A stretch of DNA of 64,000 bases. It comes from Aeromonas encheleia. GTDB taxonomy: Bacteria; Pseudomonadota; Gammaproteobacteria; Enterobacterales; Aeromonadaceae. This document shows, in pieces, positions 39,852 through 47,904 of the stretch. Position 1 is the stretch's first letter, and each line of letters begins with the position of its first letter. The translations under genes and the position numbers were made by a program. The stretch is from positions 4,165,001 through 4,229,000 of the forward strand of contig NZ_LR134376.1 in the NCBI RefSeq assembly GCF_900637545.1, read 5' to 3'. The notes beneath the pieces were generated by a model. The model saw only the letters and a program-made list of their open reading frames with translations, searched no databases and was not told where the DNA came from.

Positions 39852-40766
39852 ATGGCCAAAGATGGGAACAAGGAGCGGGCGCTGACCCTGGAGGCCATCC
39901 GGGTGCTGGATGCCATCGAGCGCCGTGGCAGCTTCGCGGCCGCCGCCGATGAACTGGGCAAGGTGCCGTCGGCGCTGAGCTACACGGTACAGAAGCTGGA
40001 AGACGAGCTGGGCGCCATGCTGTTCGATCGCAGCGGCCATCGCACCAAGTTCACCCCGGCCGGGCGCATGCTGCTGGAGCGGGGCCGAGTGCTGCTAGAG
40101 GCCGCCGAGCATCTGGTGGGGGAGACCCGGGCCCTGGCCCGTGGCTGGGAGACCGACATCACCATAGCCGTGGATGCCCTGGTGCCGCTGCAGGCGCTCT
40201 ACCCGCTGGTGGAGCGCCTGGCCGAGCTCACCGACACCCGGCTGCGGCTGCGGGCCGAGGTGCTGGCGGGCAGTTGGGAGTGCCTGGAAGATGGCCGGGC
40301 CGACCTTCTCATCTCCTCCCTCAACCCCGACATCATGCTGACCGGCATCAAGCACCAGCCGCTGCAGGAGGAGGTGATGCTCTATGTCGCCCACCCGGAT
40401 CACCCGCTGCACCAGGAGCCTGAACCCCTGGCGGACGATACCCTGCGCCGCTACCGCGCCATCGCCATCGCCGACTCGGCGCTGCGCAAACCCGTGCTCA
40501 CCTATCGGCTGCTCGACAAGCAGCCGCGCCTCACCGTCAGCACCATGAGCGAGAAGCGCGACGCCCTGCTGGCCGGGATCGGCGTGGGCACCATGCCGCT
40601 GAGCTGGATCGAGGAGGACATCAAGGCGGGGCGCCTCAAGGTGATAGGCCCGGAGTATCGCCATCAGATCCAGGTCGTGCTGGCCTGGCGGCGGGATACC
40701 ATGGGCAAGGCCAAGAGCTGGCTGGTGCGGGAGATCCCCAAGCTGTTCCCCTGCAAGGGGGAGTGA
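39852..40766 (+). CDS. yhaJ: LysR-type regulator, YhaJ orthologue
   Basis: A 304-residue regulator very similar, as I recall it, to E. coli YhaJ: KERALTLEAIRVLDAIERRG, SFAAAADELGKVPSALSYTV (the HTH), RSGHRTKFTPAGRMLLERGR, and near the end DKQPRLTVSTMSEKRDALLA and GEAKSW-like GKAKSWLVREIPKLF. The N-terminal winged helix spans residues about 10-70 and the effector domain about 95-295. It lies divergent from the small exported protein, pirin and DoxX genes with about 255 bases between. In E. coli YhaJ responds to aromatic breakdown products and activates yqjF. The same pairing here supports the symbol. Confidence 0.82.
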   Translation: MAKDGNKERALTLEAIRVLDAIERRGSFAAAADELGKVPSALSYTVQKLEDELGAMLFDRSGHRTKFTPAGRMLLERGRVLLEAAEHLVGETRALARGWETDITIAVDALVPLQALYPLVERLAELTDTRLRLRAEVLAGSWECLEDGRADLLISSLNPDIMLTGIKHQPLQEEVMLYVAHPDHPLHQEPEPLADDTLRRYRAIAIADSALRKPVLTYRLLDKQPRLTVSTMSEKRDALLAGIGVGTMPLSWIEEDIKAGRLKVIGPEYRHQIQVVLAWRRDTMGKAKSWLVREIPKLFPCKGE

Positions 40767-41208
40767 GCCCTATGGTTTGAGCCCAGATCCGGGGGAAAGT
40801 GTCGAAAAATGCGCCCCATCCTTGACGGCAGGCTCAGATTCGGACAAAAGAAAAAGCGGACCTCTTGCGAGTTCCGCTCAATGCCAGGAAAGAATAAAAC
40901 CTTGCGGTTAAAAAAACCCTTAAATTGGAAGCAAACAATCGTTTTCTCAACCAGGAAGGTCATGAATCCGATTCGAGTTGAATTATGTGCGATGTAATAT
41001 GCATCACCAGCAAAATGTTGAAAGGTTGAAGGATATGCACCGTAGAGTGTCATTATCTGCCACCTTGCCTCATAACTGGTCAGGCCATTTCAGCCGTTTT
41101 CGCCGGGTTTATTTCCTCTGGTTTTTACAGGTGTCAAAATCTGAGCCCAAAACAGAAAAATAACTCACTTTCTGACACGACTAAAAATGCAGATAAAGGA
41201 ATAGTTGC
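40767..41208. other. Intergenic region of about 440 bases with a minus-strand terminator
   Basis: No convincing protein gene. A terminator for the minus strand lies at 40846-40878, yet no minus-strand gene lies to its right, so a short minus-strand RNA is possible. GTGTCA at 41131 and TGACAC at 41173 could pair upstream of the XRE gene. The stretch is more AT-rich than its neighbours. Confidence 0.45.
40846..40878 (-). terminator. Minus-strand intrinsic terminator without an assigned gene
   Basis: On the minus strand AGCGGAACTC/GAGGTCCGCT pairs around GCAA and is followed by TTTTTCTTTTG. The plus-strand side has no T-run, so it is not the yhaJ terminator. Confidence 0.65.
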
Positions 41209-41973
41209 ATGACCTACAGCCAGACCCTGGCCAACCATGTTCTCGACACCCTGAAGAAGACCCTGACCGACAAGGGGATCCGTTACCAGACCCTGGCCGA
41301 GGCCATGGGTGTCTCCATCGCCACCATCAAGCGGATGATGAACAAGCCCTCCCTGCCATTCGACACCCTGCTGGAGATCTGTCACCTGGTGGGACTGTCG
41401 TTCGAGGAGTTGCTGGACCGCACCCAGGATGCCCAGAGCCGCCGCGCCGTCTTCACCCAGGAGCAGGATGAGGCATTCCACAAGGAGCCCGGGCTCTACG
41501 CCTTCCTCGCCAACATCTTCTGGCGCGACAAGACCCTGATCGATCTGAAGCGGGAGTATGGCCTGACCGATGCCTCCTGCTATCTCTACCTGCGCAAGCT
41601 GGAGAAGCTCGGCATACTGCAGCTCGGCATCGACAACAGCTACCACTTCCTCATCAGCGAGCGTATCAGCTTCGAGCAGCACAGCCGCTTCGCCCGCCAG
41701 CAGGCCAGGCAGGCCATGGCGGTGCTGGGGGACTATCTGGTGGAGAACATGCACAAGTCCAACAACTACATGGCGCTCTGTCAGCTCCATCTGGACGAGG
41801 CCGAGGCGCTGGCGCTGATCGATCGCATGAAGGAGTACTGGCATCAGGAGCTCAAACTCAACCGCCCCGCCATCGGCCAGCGGGAGGGCAGCAAGACCTA
41901 CACCATGTCGCTGCAGCTGGCCGACTGCGGCTACCAGAGCTTCGACGACCTGATCCCCAACATCGACAACTGA
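41209..41973 (+). CDS. XRE family HTH regulator, 254 residues
   Basis: The N-terminal HTH (about residues 18-70) reads DKGIRYQTLAEAMGVSIATI with MNKPSLPFDTLLEICHLVGLSFEEL. The remaining 180 residues hold a second, winged-helix-like segment (LIDLKREYGLTDASCYLYLRKLEKLGILQLG) and an acidic helical tail. AAGGAAT lies about six bases before the ATG. Proteins of this layout occur as stand-alone regulators in Aeromonas and Vibrio relatives, but I cannot name a target. It is convergent with the GntR/UTRA gene, with a stray fragment of that gene's tail between them. Confidence 0.75.
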   Translation: MTYSQTLANHVLDTLKKTLTDKGIRYQTLAEAMGVSIATIKRMMNKPSLPFDTLLEICHLVGLSFEELLDRTQDAQSRRAVFTQEQDEAFHKEPGLYAFLANIFWRDKTLIDLKREYGLTDASCYLYLRKLEKLGILQLGIDNSYHFLISERISFEQHSRFARQQARQAMAVLGDYLVENMHKSNNYMALCQLHLDEAEALALIDRMKEYWHQELKLNRPAIGQREGSKTYTMSLQLADCGYQSFDDLIPNIDN

Positions 41974-42026
41974 TCCCGCAGGATCCTGCCGGGATCCGCT
42001 GCGCCTTCCTCACCTGTTATCCGCGC

Positions 42027-42090
42027 CTGTCGCCTCCCCTCGTCGGGCGGCGGCATGGCACGGCCATCCAGGCTGATGCGGATCGCCATT
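42027..42090 (-). repeat. Stray copy of the UTRA-regulator C-terminus
   Basis: The minus strand encodes AIRISLDGRAMPPPDEGRRQ, closely like AIRISLDTRAL...NGRRLQ at the end of the intact regulator gene (about 42147-42208). A 21-base stretch (42066-42086) is identical to 42188-42208. It lies 122 bases downstream of its counterpart and beyond the regulator's stop. Confidence 0.65.
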
Positions 42091-42128
42091 GAACCCTCCC
42101 GCGCCGCCTGGATAGCCCCCGAGCGTCC

Positions 42129-42923
42129 CTAATCCAGCATCGGTTCCTGCAGGCGCCTCCCGTTGGCGACTTGCAGGGCCCGGGTATCCAGGCTGATGCG
42201 GATCGCATCCGGTCGCCAGTGCTCGATGTCGCAGTCCACCAGCCCACCCCGCTCGTCGTAGTTGACCCGCACCAGCCGCAGCACCGCGCTCCCCTCCGCC
42301 AGGTTGAGGGCGCGGGCGATGGGGCCCCGTGCCGCCGAGGGGGTGATCTCCAGGCTGGCCCCGCCCTGGCCTATGCCATAGCGCTGCTGGTAGAGCTCGG
42401 TGAGGGAGCTGGCCAGCGGCGCGCTGGCGATATCGGGAAATCGGCTCGCCAGCAGGTGGTGGCTGACGTGGAGCACAGGTCGCCCATCGATCAGCCGCTG
42501 GCGGCGGATTTCATAGAGCGGGGTGAAGGGCGCCAGCCCCATCCAGTGGCACAGTTCGCTGCTGGCAAGCTGACCGCCGTGGGCCAGCACTCTGGTTTCG
42601 GCGGTGCGCTGCTGCTCGCCTATCCACTGGTGAAAGTGGGTATGGATGGCGGGGTCGTAGGTGAGGCGGGGCGGCGCCACGAACCAGCCACGCCGCTCGG
42701 CCCGGTAGATGAGGCCGTCCGCTTCGAGGCTGGAGAGCGCCTCCTTGATGGTGATGCGGGTGGTGGCGAAGCGCTCGCTCAGGGCGCGCTCGGCGGGCAG
42801 CTGTTGCCCCGCCCCCAGCTGGCCGCTGCCGATGTAGCGGCGCAGGATCTGGCAAATCTGTTCACTCTTGGATGGCTCTCTGCGGTTGCTCACTGTCGGG
42901 TCCCTGTGGCTCATGGCTGGCAT
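42129..42923 (-). CDS. GntR/HutC-type regulator with UTRA domain
   Basis: About 264 residues. The N-terminal winged helix (about residues 20-85) has SEQICQILRRYIGSGQLGAGQQLPAERALSERFATTRITIKEALSSLEADGLIYRAERRGWFV, typical of GntR. The C-terminal UTRA ligand domain (about 105-260) has TPLYEIRRQRLIDGRPVLHVSHHL and VDCDIEHWRPDAIRI. This type includes PhnF and PhnR, which control phosphonate uptake. The start is uncertain (two Met, at 42923 and 42914); a longer frame would run through a perfect PHO box at 42963-42980, so it is rejected. Divergent from the organophosphorus importer operon, its likely target. Confidence 0.85.
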   Translation of the reverse strand: MPAMSHRDPTVSNRREPSKSEQICQILRRYIGSGQLGAGQQLPAERALSERFATTRITIKEALSSLEADGLIYRAERRGWFVAPPRLTYDPAIHTHFHQWIGEQQRTAETRVLAHGGQLASSELCHWMGLAPFTPLYEIRRQRLIDGRPVLHVSHHLLASRFPDIASAPLASSLTELYQQRYGIGQGGASLEITPSAARGPIARALNLAEGSAVLRLVRVNYDERGGLVDCDIEHWRPDAIRISLDTRALQVANGRRLQEPMLD

Positions 42924-42962
42924 AGACCAGCCGCTATCGACTCTGGGTTGTAACCCGGCAGG

Positions 42963-42980
42963 ATGACAGCCCCATGACAG
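42963..42980 (-). promoter_or_regulatory. Perfect PHO box toward the UTRA-regulator gene
   Basis: On the minus strand the sequence is CTGTCAT-GGGG-CTGTCAT, two perfect PhoB heptamers in the 11-base phase. It lies about 40 bases upstream of the regulator start. Confidence 0.75.
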
Positions 42981-43055
42981 GATCGCCGCCATCAAGCGGC
43001 CATCCCGCTGTCCCGCCATCGTCGAGTTGACGCTCATTGGCAATCCGACCAGAGA

Positions 43056-43099
43056 CCGTCATCAAACTGCCATCAAAGCGCCCCGCCACCGTCATATTT
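43056..43099 (+). promoter_or_regulatory. PHO-box array toward the importer operon
   Basis: Four 11-base units in phase: CCGTCATCAAA, CTGCCATCAAA, a poor third unit, and CCGTCATATTT. Three of the four match the PhoB heptamer CTGTCAT at six of seven positions. It ends about 50 bases before the binding-protein start, the usual place for PhoB activation. Confidence 0.7.
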
Positions 43100-43150
43100 C
43101 CCCTCTAGCATCCCTCTCGAACCTTAACTGACCTAGTCCAGAGGGATGGG

Positions 43151-44200
43151 ATGATGAAAATCGTGATCGCAAGTGCACTGGCCATGGCGGCCATCAGTCA
43201 GCCACTGTTTGCCGCCGACAACATCGCGGATCTGGAGAAAGCCGCCCGCGGCGAAGGCCAGCTCAACAGCATCGGCATGCCGGACAGCTGGGCCAACTGG
43301 AAGGACACCTGGCAGCAGATCGGCAGCGTCTACGGCATCAAGCACCAGGACACCGACATGAGCTCGGCCCAGGAGATCGCCAAGTTCGCCGCCGAGCGGG
43401 ACAATGCCACCGCCGACATCGGCGACGTGGGCGGCGCCTTCGGCCCTGTCGCGGTCAAGCAGGGGGTCACCCAGCCCTACAAACCCTCCACCTGGGCAGA
43501 CATCCCGAACTGGGCCAAGGATGCGGACGGCCACTGGATGCTGGCCTATACCGGCACCATCGCCTTCCTGATCAACAAGGATCTGGTCAAGGCCGCCCCC
43601 ACCAGCTGGCAGTCCCTGCTCGGCGGTGACTACAAGGTGACCCTGGGGGATGTGGGTGTCGCCTCCCAGGCCAACAACGGCGTGCTGGCGGCGGCCTATG
43701 CCACCGGCGGCAGCGAGAAGAATCTCAAGCCCGCATTGGAGCTGTTTGGCCAGCTGGCCAAGCAGGGCCGCCTGTCGCTGAACGACCCGACCATCGCCAA
43801 CATCGAGAAGGGTGAGGTGGAGGTGGGCGTGCTGTGGGACTTCAACGCCCTCAACTACCGCGACCAGATAGATCCGAACAAGTTTGCCGTGGTGATCCCG
43901 AGCGACGGCTCCGTCATCGCCGGTTACACCACCATCATCAACAAGTGGGCCAAGAACCCCAACGCCGCCAAGCTGGCGCGGGAATACATCCTCTCCGACG
44001 CCGGTCAGGTCAACCTGGCGCGCGGCTACGCCCGCCCCATCCGCAGCAACGTGGTGCTGCCGGATGACGTCAAGGCCAAGCTGCTGCCGGCCGAGCAATA
44101 CGCCAACGCCAAACCGGTCAGCGACCATGCCGCCTGGGAGCAGAGCTCCAAGGCCCTGCCGCGCCAGTGGCAGGAAACCGTCATGATCAACATGCAGTAA
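43151..44200 (+). CDS. ABC importer periplasmic binding protein, Pho-linked
   Basis: A 349-residue precursor with a signal peptide ending QPLFAA. The mature fold is of the iron/spermidine/aminoethylphosphonate-type class: LEKAARGEGQLNSIGMPDSWANWKDTW at the start, DNATADIGDVGGAFGPVAV, WMLAYTGTIAFLINKDLV and VEVGVLWDFNALNYRDQI later. GAGGGATGGG precedes a pair of Met codons. First gene of an operon with a hydrolase, two permeases, an ATPase and a HAD phosphatase. The PHO-box array lies directly upstream. Substrate probably a phosphonate or small phosphate ester; AepX/PhnS-type proteins are the nearest functional idea. Confidence 0.85.
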   Translation: MMKIVIASALAMAAISQPLFAADNIADLEKAARGEGQLNSIGMPDSWANWKDTWQQIGSVYGIKHQDTDMSSAQEIAKFAAERDNATADIGDVGGAFGPVAVKQGVTQPYKPSTWADIPNWAKDADGHWMLAYTGTIAFLINKDLVKAAPTSWQSLLGGDYKVTLGDVGVASQANNGVLAAAYATGGSEKNLKPALELFGQLAKQGRLSLNDPTIANIEKGEVEVGVLWDFNALNYRDQIDPNKFAVVIPSDGSVIAGYTTIINKWAKNPNAAKLAREYILSDAGQVNLARGYARPIRSNVVLPDDVKAKLLPAEQYANAKPVSDHAAWEQSSKALPRQWQETVMINMQ

Positions 44201-44209
44201 GGAGTGCCA

Positions 44210-45049
44210 GTGCAACACAAGGTGATACTGGTACTTGTGGATGGCCTATCTGCCGAGGTAGCCCATGCCATGGGCTACCTCACAGGCATGGTGGAGGCGG
44301 AACGCGGGCTGTTCACGACCCTGAGCTGCGCCCTGCCCTCCCTCTCCCGGCCGCTCTACGAGTGCATCCTGACCGGGGTGCCGCCGGTGTCGAGCGGCAT
44401 CACCCACAACGGCGTCAGCCGACTCAGCCAGCACGACTCCATCTTCCATCTTGCCCGCGCCGGCGGCAAAGGCACCGCGGCCGCGGCCTATCACTGGGTG
44501 AGCGAGCTCTACAATCGCAGCCCCTGGCAGGTGGCCAGGGATCGCTTCACCCAGGACGAACAGCTGCCGATCCAGCACGGCTGCTTCTACTGGGACGACG
44601 GCTACCCCGACAGCCATCTGCTGATGGACGGCGAGTGGCTCAGGACCCAGCACGATCCCGACTTCCTGCTGATCCATCCCATGGGCGTAGATGATGCGGG
44701 CCACCGATTCGGGCTCGATTCCCGCCAGTACCGCAATCAGGCGCGGCGCATGGACAGCCTGCTGGCCGATCTGCTGCCCCAGTGGCTGGCAGAGGGTTAT
44801 CAGGTGCTGGTCACCGCGGATCACGGCATGAACGAGGATCTGAGCCACGGCGGCACCCTGCCCGAGGAGCGCAACGTGCCGCTCTGGCTGTTTGGCGATG
44901 CCTTCGTCAGCCGCTGGCCGGAGGGGCCTGATCAGCAGTTGCAACAGACCCAGCTCTGCGCCCTGATGGCCGAGCTGCTCGGGGTTGCCCACGACAAGCC
45001 GCGCGGCCCCCAACTGCTCAAGGCAGCCTGCCTGCGGGAGGTGCACTGA
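44210..45049 (+). CDS. Alkaline-phosphatase-superfamily hydrolase inside an ABC operon
   Basis: A 279-residue enzyme with no signal peptide, hence cytoplasmic. VILVLVDGLS supplies the first metal aspartate, LPSLSRPLYECILTGVPP the nucleophile region (a serine), HPMGVDDAGHRFG the Asp/His pair, VTADHGMNED the second Asp/His pair, and LSHGGTLPEERNVPLWLFG the last histidine. This is the layout of phosphodiesterases, nucleotide pyrophosphatases and phosphonoacetate hydrolase. A GTG start at 44210 is chosen because AAGGAG lies five bases upstream. It sits between the binding protein and the permease (ATGA overlap with the latter), so it probably cleaves the imported compound. Confidence 0.8.
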   Translation: MQHKVILVLVDGLSAEVAHAMGYLTGMVEAERGLFTTLSCALPSLSRPLYECILTGVPPVSSGITHNGVSRLSQHDSIFHLARAGGKGTAAAAYHWVSELYNRSPWQVARDRFTQDEQLPIQHGCFYWDDGYPDSHLLMDGEWLRTQHDPDFLLIHPMGVDDAGHRFGLDSRQYRNQARRMDSLLADLLPQWLAEGYQVLVTADHGMNEDLSHGGTLPEERNVPLWLFGDAFVSRWPEGPDQQLQQTQLCALMAELLGVAHDKPRGPQLLKAACLREVH

Positions 45050-45945
45050 TGATGCCTGCCAGCACGCGGATCCTGACTGATCAAAAGTCGATCCCGCGCC
45101 CCGTCCGTCGCCACTGGCTGCCAGCCCTGGTGCTGCTGCCCTTCGCCCTGTTGCTGATCCTGTTCCAGCTCGCCCCCATGGTCTGGGTGCTGGTGGGCAG
45201 CTTTCAGACCCCGGATGGCTGGGGCCTGGGTTATTACCGGGAGATCCTCAGCTCCCCCTTCTATTTGCAGTCGTTTGGCAACTCCCTGCGCATCGCCGGC
45301 ATCGCCAGCCTGACGGGGCTGGTCATCGGCACGCTCGGGGCGGCGGCGCTGCGCCACAGCGGCGAGCGGGTCAAGCGGGTGCTACTGGCGTTTGTCACCA
45401 TGACCGGGAATTTCAGCGGCGTGCCGCTGGCGTTCGCCTTCATCATCATCCTCGGCATCAACGGCGCCCTCACCCTGCTGCTCAAGTCCTGGGGCTGGAT
45501 CGACGGCTTCAACCTCTATTCGGGCGCTGGGCTCATCCTCATCTACAGCTACTTCCAGATCCCCCTCGCCCTCTTGCTGCTCTACCCGGCCTTCGATGCG
45601 CTGCAGGATGACTGGCCCCAGGCCGCCGCCCTGCTCGGTGCCAGCAAGCGGCAGTATGTGTGGCACGTGGCGCTGCCGGTGCTGACCCCGGCCCTGCTCG
45701 GTACCCTGATCATCCTGTTTGCCAACGCCGTGGGGGCCTATGCCTCCGCCTACGCCCTCACCACTGGCAACTTCAATCTGGTGACCATCCGGGTGGCCAG
45801 CCTGGTCTCCGGCGACATCTTCCTCGAGCCCAATCTGGCGGCGGCGCTGGCGGTGATCCTGATGCTGCTGCTGGGAGTGGTGACGGCCGCCAACCAGTGG
45901 CTGCTGAAGAGGAGTTATGTGAACAGGGGGAACAAGCATGCGTGA
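45049..45945 (+). CDS. ABC importer permease, first subunit
   Basis: A 298-residue inner-membrane protein with six spans. The cytoplasmic EAA-type loop is DALQDDWPQAAALLGASKRQYVWHVALPVLTPALLG, which contacts the ATPase. It overlaps the stop of the hydrolase gene by one base. Its own TGA overlaps an ATG (ATGCGTGA) that begins a truncated copy of the next permease gene's start. It belongs to the two-permease type-I importer of the cluster. Confidence 0.9.
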   Translation: MMPASTRILTDQKSIPRPVRRHWLPALVLLPFALLLILFQLAPMVWVLVGSFQTPDGWGLGYYREILSSPFYLQSFGNSLRIAGIASLTGLVIGTLGAAALRHSGERVKRVLLAFVTMTGNFSGVPLAFAFIIILGINGALTLLLKSWGWIDGFNLYSGAGLILIYSYFQIPLALLLLYPAFDALQDDWPQAAALLGASKRQYVWHVALPVLTPALLGTLIILFANAVGAYASAYALTTGNFNLVTIRVASLVSGDIFLEPNLAAALAVILMLLLGVVTAANQWLLKRSYVNRGNKHA

Positions 45946-45982
45946 CCTTAAACCGAGTCTGGGATCGAGCACGCTGGGTGCC
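45938..45982 (+). repeat. Truncated duplicate of the second permease gene's start
   Basis: ATGCGTGACCTTAAACCGAG and the next 25 bases closely match the true start at 46041 (ATGCATGACCTTAAACCAAG and on). The first copy opens a frame of 36 codons (MRDLKPSLGSSTLGAINPPQ and on) that stops at 46045-46047, within the second codon context of the intact gene. It overlaps the stop of the first permease. Confidence 0.75.
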
Positions 45983-46040
45983 ATCAACCCGCCGCAAGGC
46001 GCCAGTGGCAAGGGCCGCGATCAGGGCGGGAGGACGCGAC

Positions 46041-46817
46041 ATGCATGACCTTAAACCAAGCTGGCCGCGCTGGGTGCTTGGCGCTCTGGTAGCCACCCTG
46101 CTGCTGCCCCTGCTGGCGACCCTGGTCTATTCCCTCTCCACCCGCTGGGGGGCGACCTTGCTGCCGGATGGCCTCACCCTCGACTGGTATCTGAAACTGT
46201 GGGGGGATCCGCGTTTCCTGGCCGCCTTCGGCCGCAGCCTGCTGGTCTGCTTCGCGACCCTGCTGCTGGGCACCCTGGTGCTGGTGCCGACCGTGCTGGT
46301 GGTGGCCTACTACTTCCCCCGGCTGGATCCCTGGATGAACCTGCTGATCCTGCTGCCCTTCGCGGTGCCGCCCGTGGTCTCCTCGGTGGGGCTGCTGCAG
46401 ATCTACTCAAGCGGCCCACTGCCCCTCATCGGCACGCCCTGGATCCTGATCGGCACCTGGTTCACCATAGTGCTGCCCTTCATGTACCGGGCACTGGCCA
46501 ACAGCCTGCAGGGGGTGCCGCTCAAGGATCTGATGGATGCCGCCCACCTGCTCGGCGCCAGCAGCGGACGCGCCTTCGCCCTGGTGGTGCTGCCCTGCCT
46601 GCGCAAGGGACTGCTGGCGGCGCTGTTCCTGTCACTCTCCTTCCTGCTCGGCGAGTTCGTGTTCGCCAACATGCTGGTGGGTACCCGCTACGAGACGCTG
46701 CAGGTCTATCTCTACAACATGAGATCCACCTCGGGCCACTTCACCAGCGCGCTGGTGATGAGCTACTTCCTGCTGACCCTGCTGCTCACCTGGGCGGCGA
46801 ACAGATTCCATCGGTGA
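46041..46817 (+). CDS. ABC importer permease, second subunit
   Basis: A 258-residue protein with six spans and an EAA-type loop, LKDLMDAAHLLGASSGRAFALVVLPCLRKGLLA. It starts MHDLKPSWPRWVLGALVATL at 46041, with GGGAGGA eight bases upstream. About 95 bases separate it from the first permease, unusual in this otherwise overlapping operon. That gap holds a partial duplicate of its own first 45 bases. The ancestral start was probably directly coupled to the first permease stop. Confidence 0.9.
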   Translation: MHDLKPSWPRWVLGALVATLLLPLLATLVYSLSTRWGATLLPDGLTLDWYLKLWGDPRFLAAFGRSLLVCFATLLLGTLVLVPTVLVVAYYFPRLDPWMNLLILLPFAVPPVVSSVGLLQIYSSGPLPLIGTPWILIGTWFTIVLPFMYRALANSLQGVPLKDLMDAAHLLGASSGRAFALVVLPCLRKGLLAALFLSLSFLLGEFVFANMLVGTRYETLQVYLYNMRSTSGHFTSALVMSYFLLTLLLTWAANRFHR

Positions 46818-46823
46818 TCCAAC

Positions 46824-47831
46824 ATGTTCCATCTAGAAGTAAGCCAACTGCACAAGTCCTACGGCGAGACCAGGGTCTTTGAAGGGATCGAATTCGGCAT
46901 CCGCAAGGGGGAGCTGGTGACCCTGCTCGGCCCCTCCGGCTGCGGCAAGTCCACCCTGCTGCGGGCCCTGGCCGGGCTGACCCCGGTCGACGGCGGCCAG
47001 GTGCGGGTGGCCGGCGAGGACATCACCTGGCAGGCGCCCCAGAAACGGGGCATCGGCATGGTGTTCCAGAGCTATGCCCTGTTCCCCAACATGACGGTGT
47101 GGGACAACGTGGCCTTCGGCCTCAGAATGAAACCCCAGCCGGGGCGGGAGCTGACCGCCAGCGTACGGGAGGCGATCGGTCTGGTGGAGCTGGACGGCTT
47201 CGAGCGCCGTTACCCGAGCGAGCTCTCCGGCGGCCAGCGCCAGCGGGTCGCCCTGGCCCGCGCCCTGGTGGTGCGCCCGCGGATCCTTCTGCTGGACGAA
47301 CCGCTGTCGGCCCTGGATGCCCGCATCCGTCGCAGCCTGCGCCTGCAGATCCGCGAGATCCAGCAGCGGCTCGAGCTGACCACCCTGTTCGTCACCCACG
47401 ATCAGGAGGAGGCGCTGACCCTGTCGGATCGGGTGTTCCTGATGAACGAGGGCGCCATAGTGCAGAGCGGCACGCCGGAGCAGATCTACACCAGGCCCGC
47501 CAGCGCCTTCGTGGCGAGCTTCATCGGCCACTACAACCTGCTGACCCCGCAGCAGGCCAGCGTCCTCTGCGGCTCTCACATTCATACCCGGCTGGCCCTG
47601 CGGCCCGAGTCCATCAACCTGCTGCCGGCGGGCGCCCTGAGCCAGGATCCCAGCCTGCCCGGCATAGTGCGCCAGCAGCAGTTGCTCGGCAACGTCATCC
47701 GCTACCAGGTGGAGTGCGCGGCGGGCCTGCTGACGGTGGATCTGCTCAACCGCTCGGCCCGGGATCTGCTGGCGGTGGGCACCACAGTCACCCTGACGGT
47801 CGCCCGGGATCAGCTGTGTGAGGTAGCATAA
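46824..47831 (+). CDS. ABC importer ATPase
   Basis: A 335-residue ATP-binding subunit. Walker A GPSGCGKSTLLRALAG (about residues 37-52), Q-loop GMVFQSYALFPNMTVWDNVAFGL, signature ELSGGQRQRVALARAL, Walker B RILLLDEPLSALDARIRR, H-loop FVTHDQEEALTLSD. The C-terminal 100 residues form a regulatory TOBE-type domain (LALRPESINLLPAGAL). Such layout is typical of polyamine, iron and aminoethylphosphonate importers. The ribosome site is weak, and it begins six bases after the permease stop, so coupling is likely. Confidence 0.93.
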   Translation: MFHLEVSQLHKSYGETRVFEGIEFGIRKGELVTLLGPSGCGKSTLLRALAGLTPVDGGQVRVAGEDITWQAPQKRGIGMVFQSYALFPNMTVWDNVAFGLRMKPQPGRELTASVREAIGLVELDGFERRYPSELSGGQRQRVALARALVVRPRILLLDEPLSALDARIRRSLRLQIREIQQRLELTTLFVTHDQEEALTLSDRVFLMNEGAIVQSGTPEQIYTRPASAFVASFIGHYNLLTPQQASVLCGSHIHTRLALRPESINLLPAGALSQDPSLPGIVRQQQLLGNVIRYQVECAAGLLTVDLLNRSARDLLAVGTTVTLTVARDQLCEVA

Positions 47832-47904
47832 CCCCTTGGCATGCACTCTCTTTTCACCGGTTGCGCCGCCAGCGTGACCGCCGTTTTAATAGCAAGGAGC
47901 CGAT

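Noticed and set aside
40664..41053. 129-codon minus-strand frame over the yhaJ end and the intergenic region
   Set aside because: It crosses the minus-strand terminator and the antisense of yhaJ; the composition is not protein-like.
43128..43141. Operator of the UTRA regulator at CTGACCTAGTCCAG
   Set aside because: Only 10 of 14 positions are symmetric and the site overlaps the ribosome site. Too weak to annotate beside the stronger PHO boxes.
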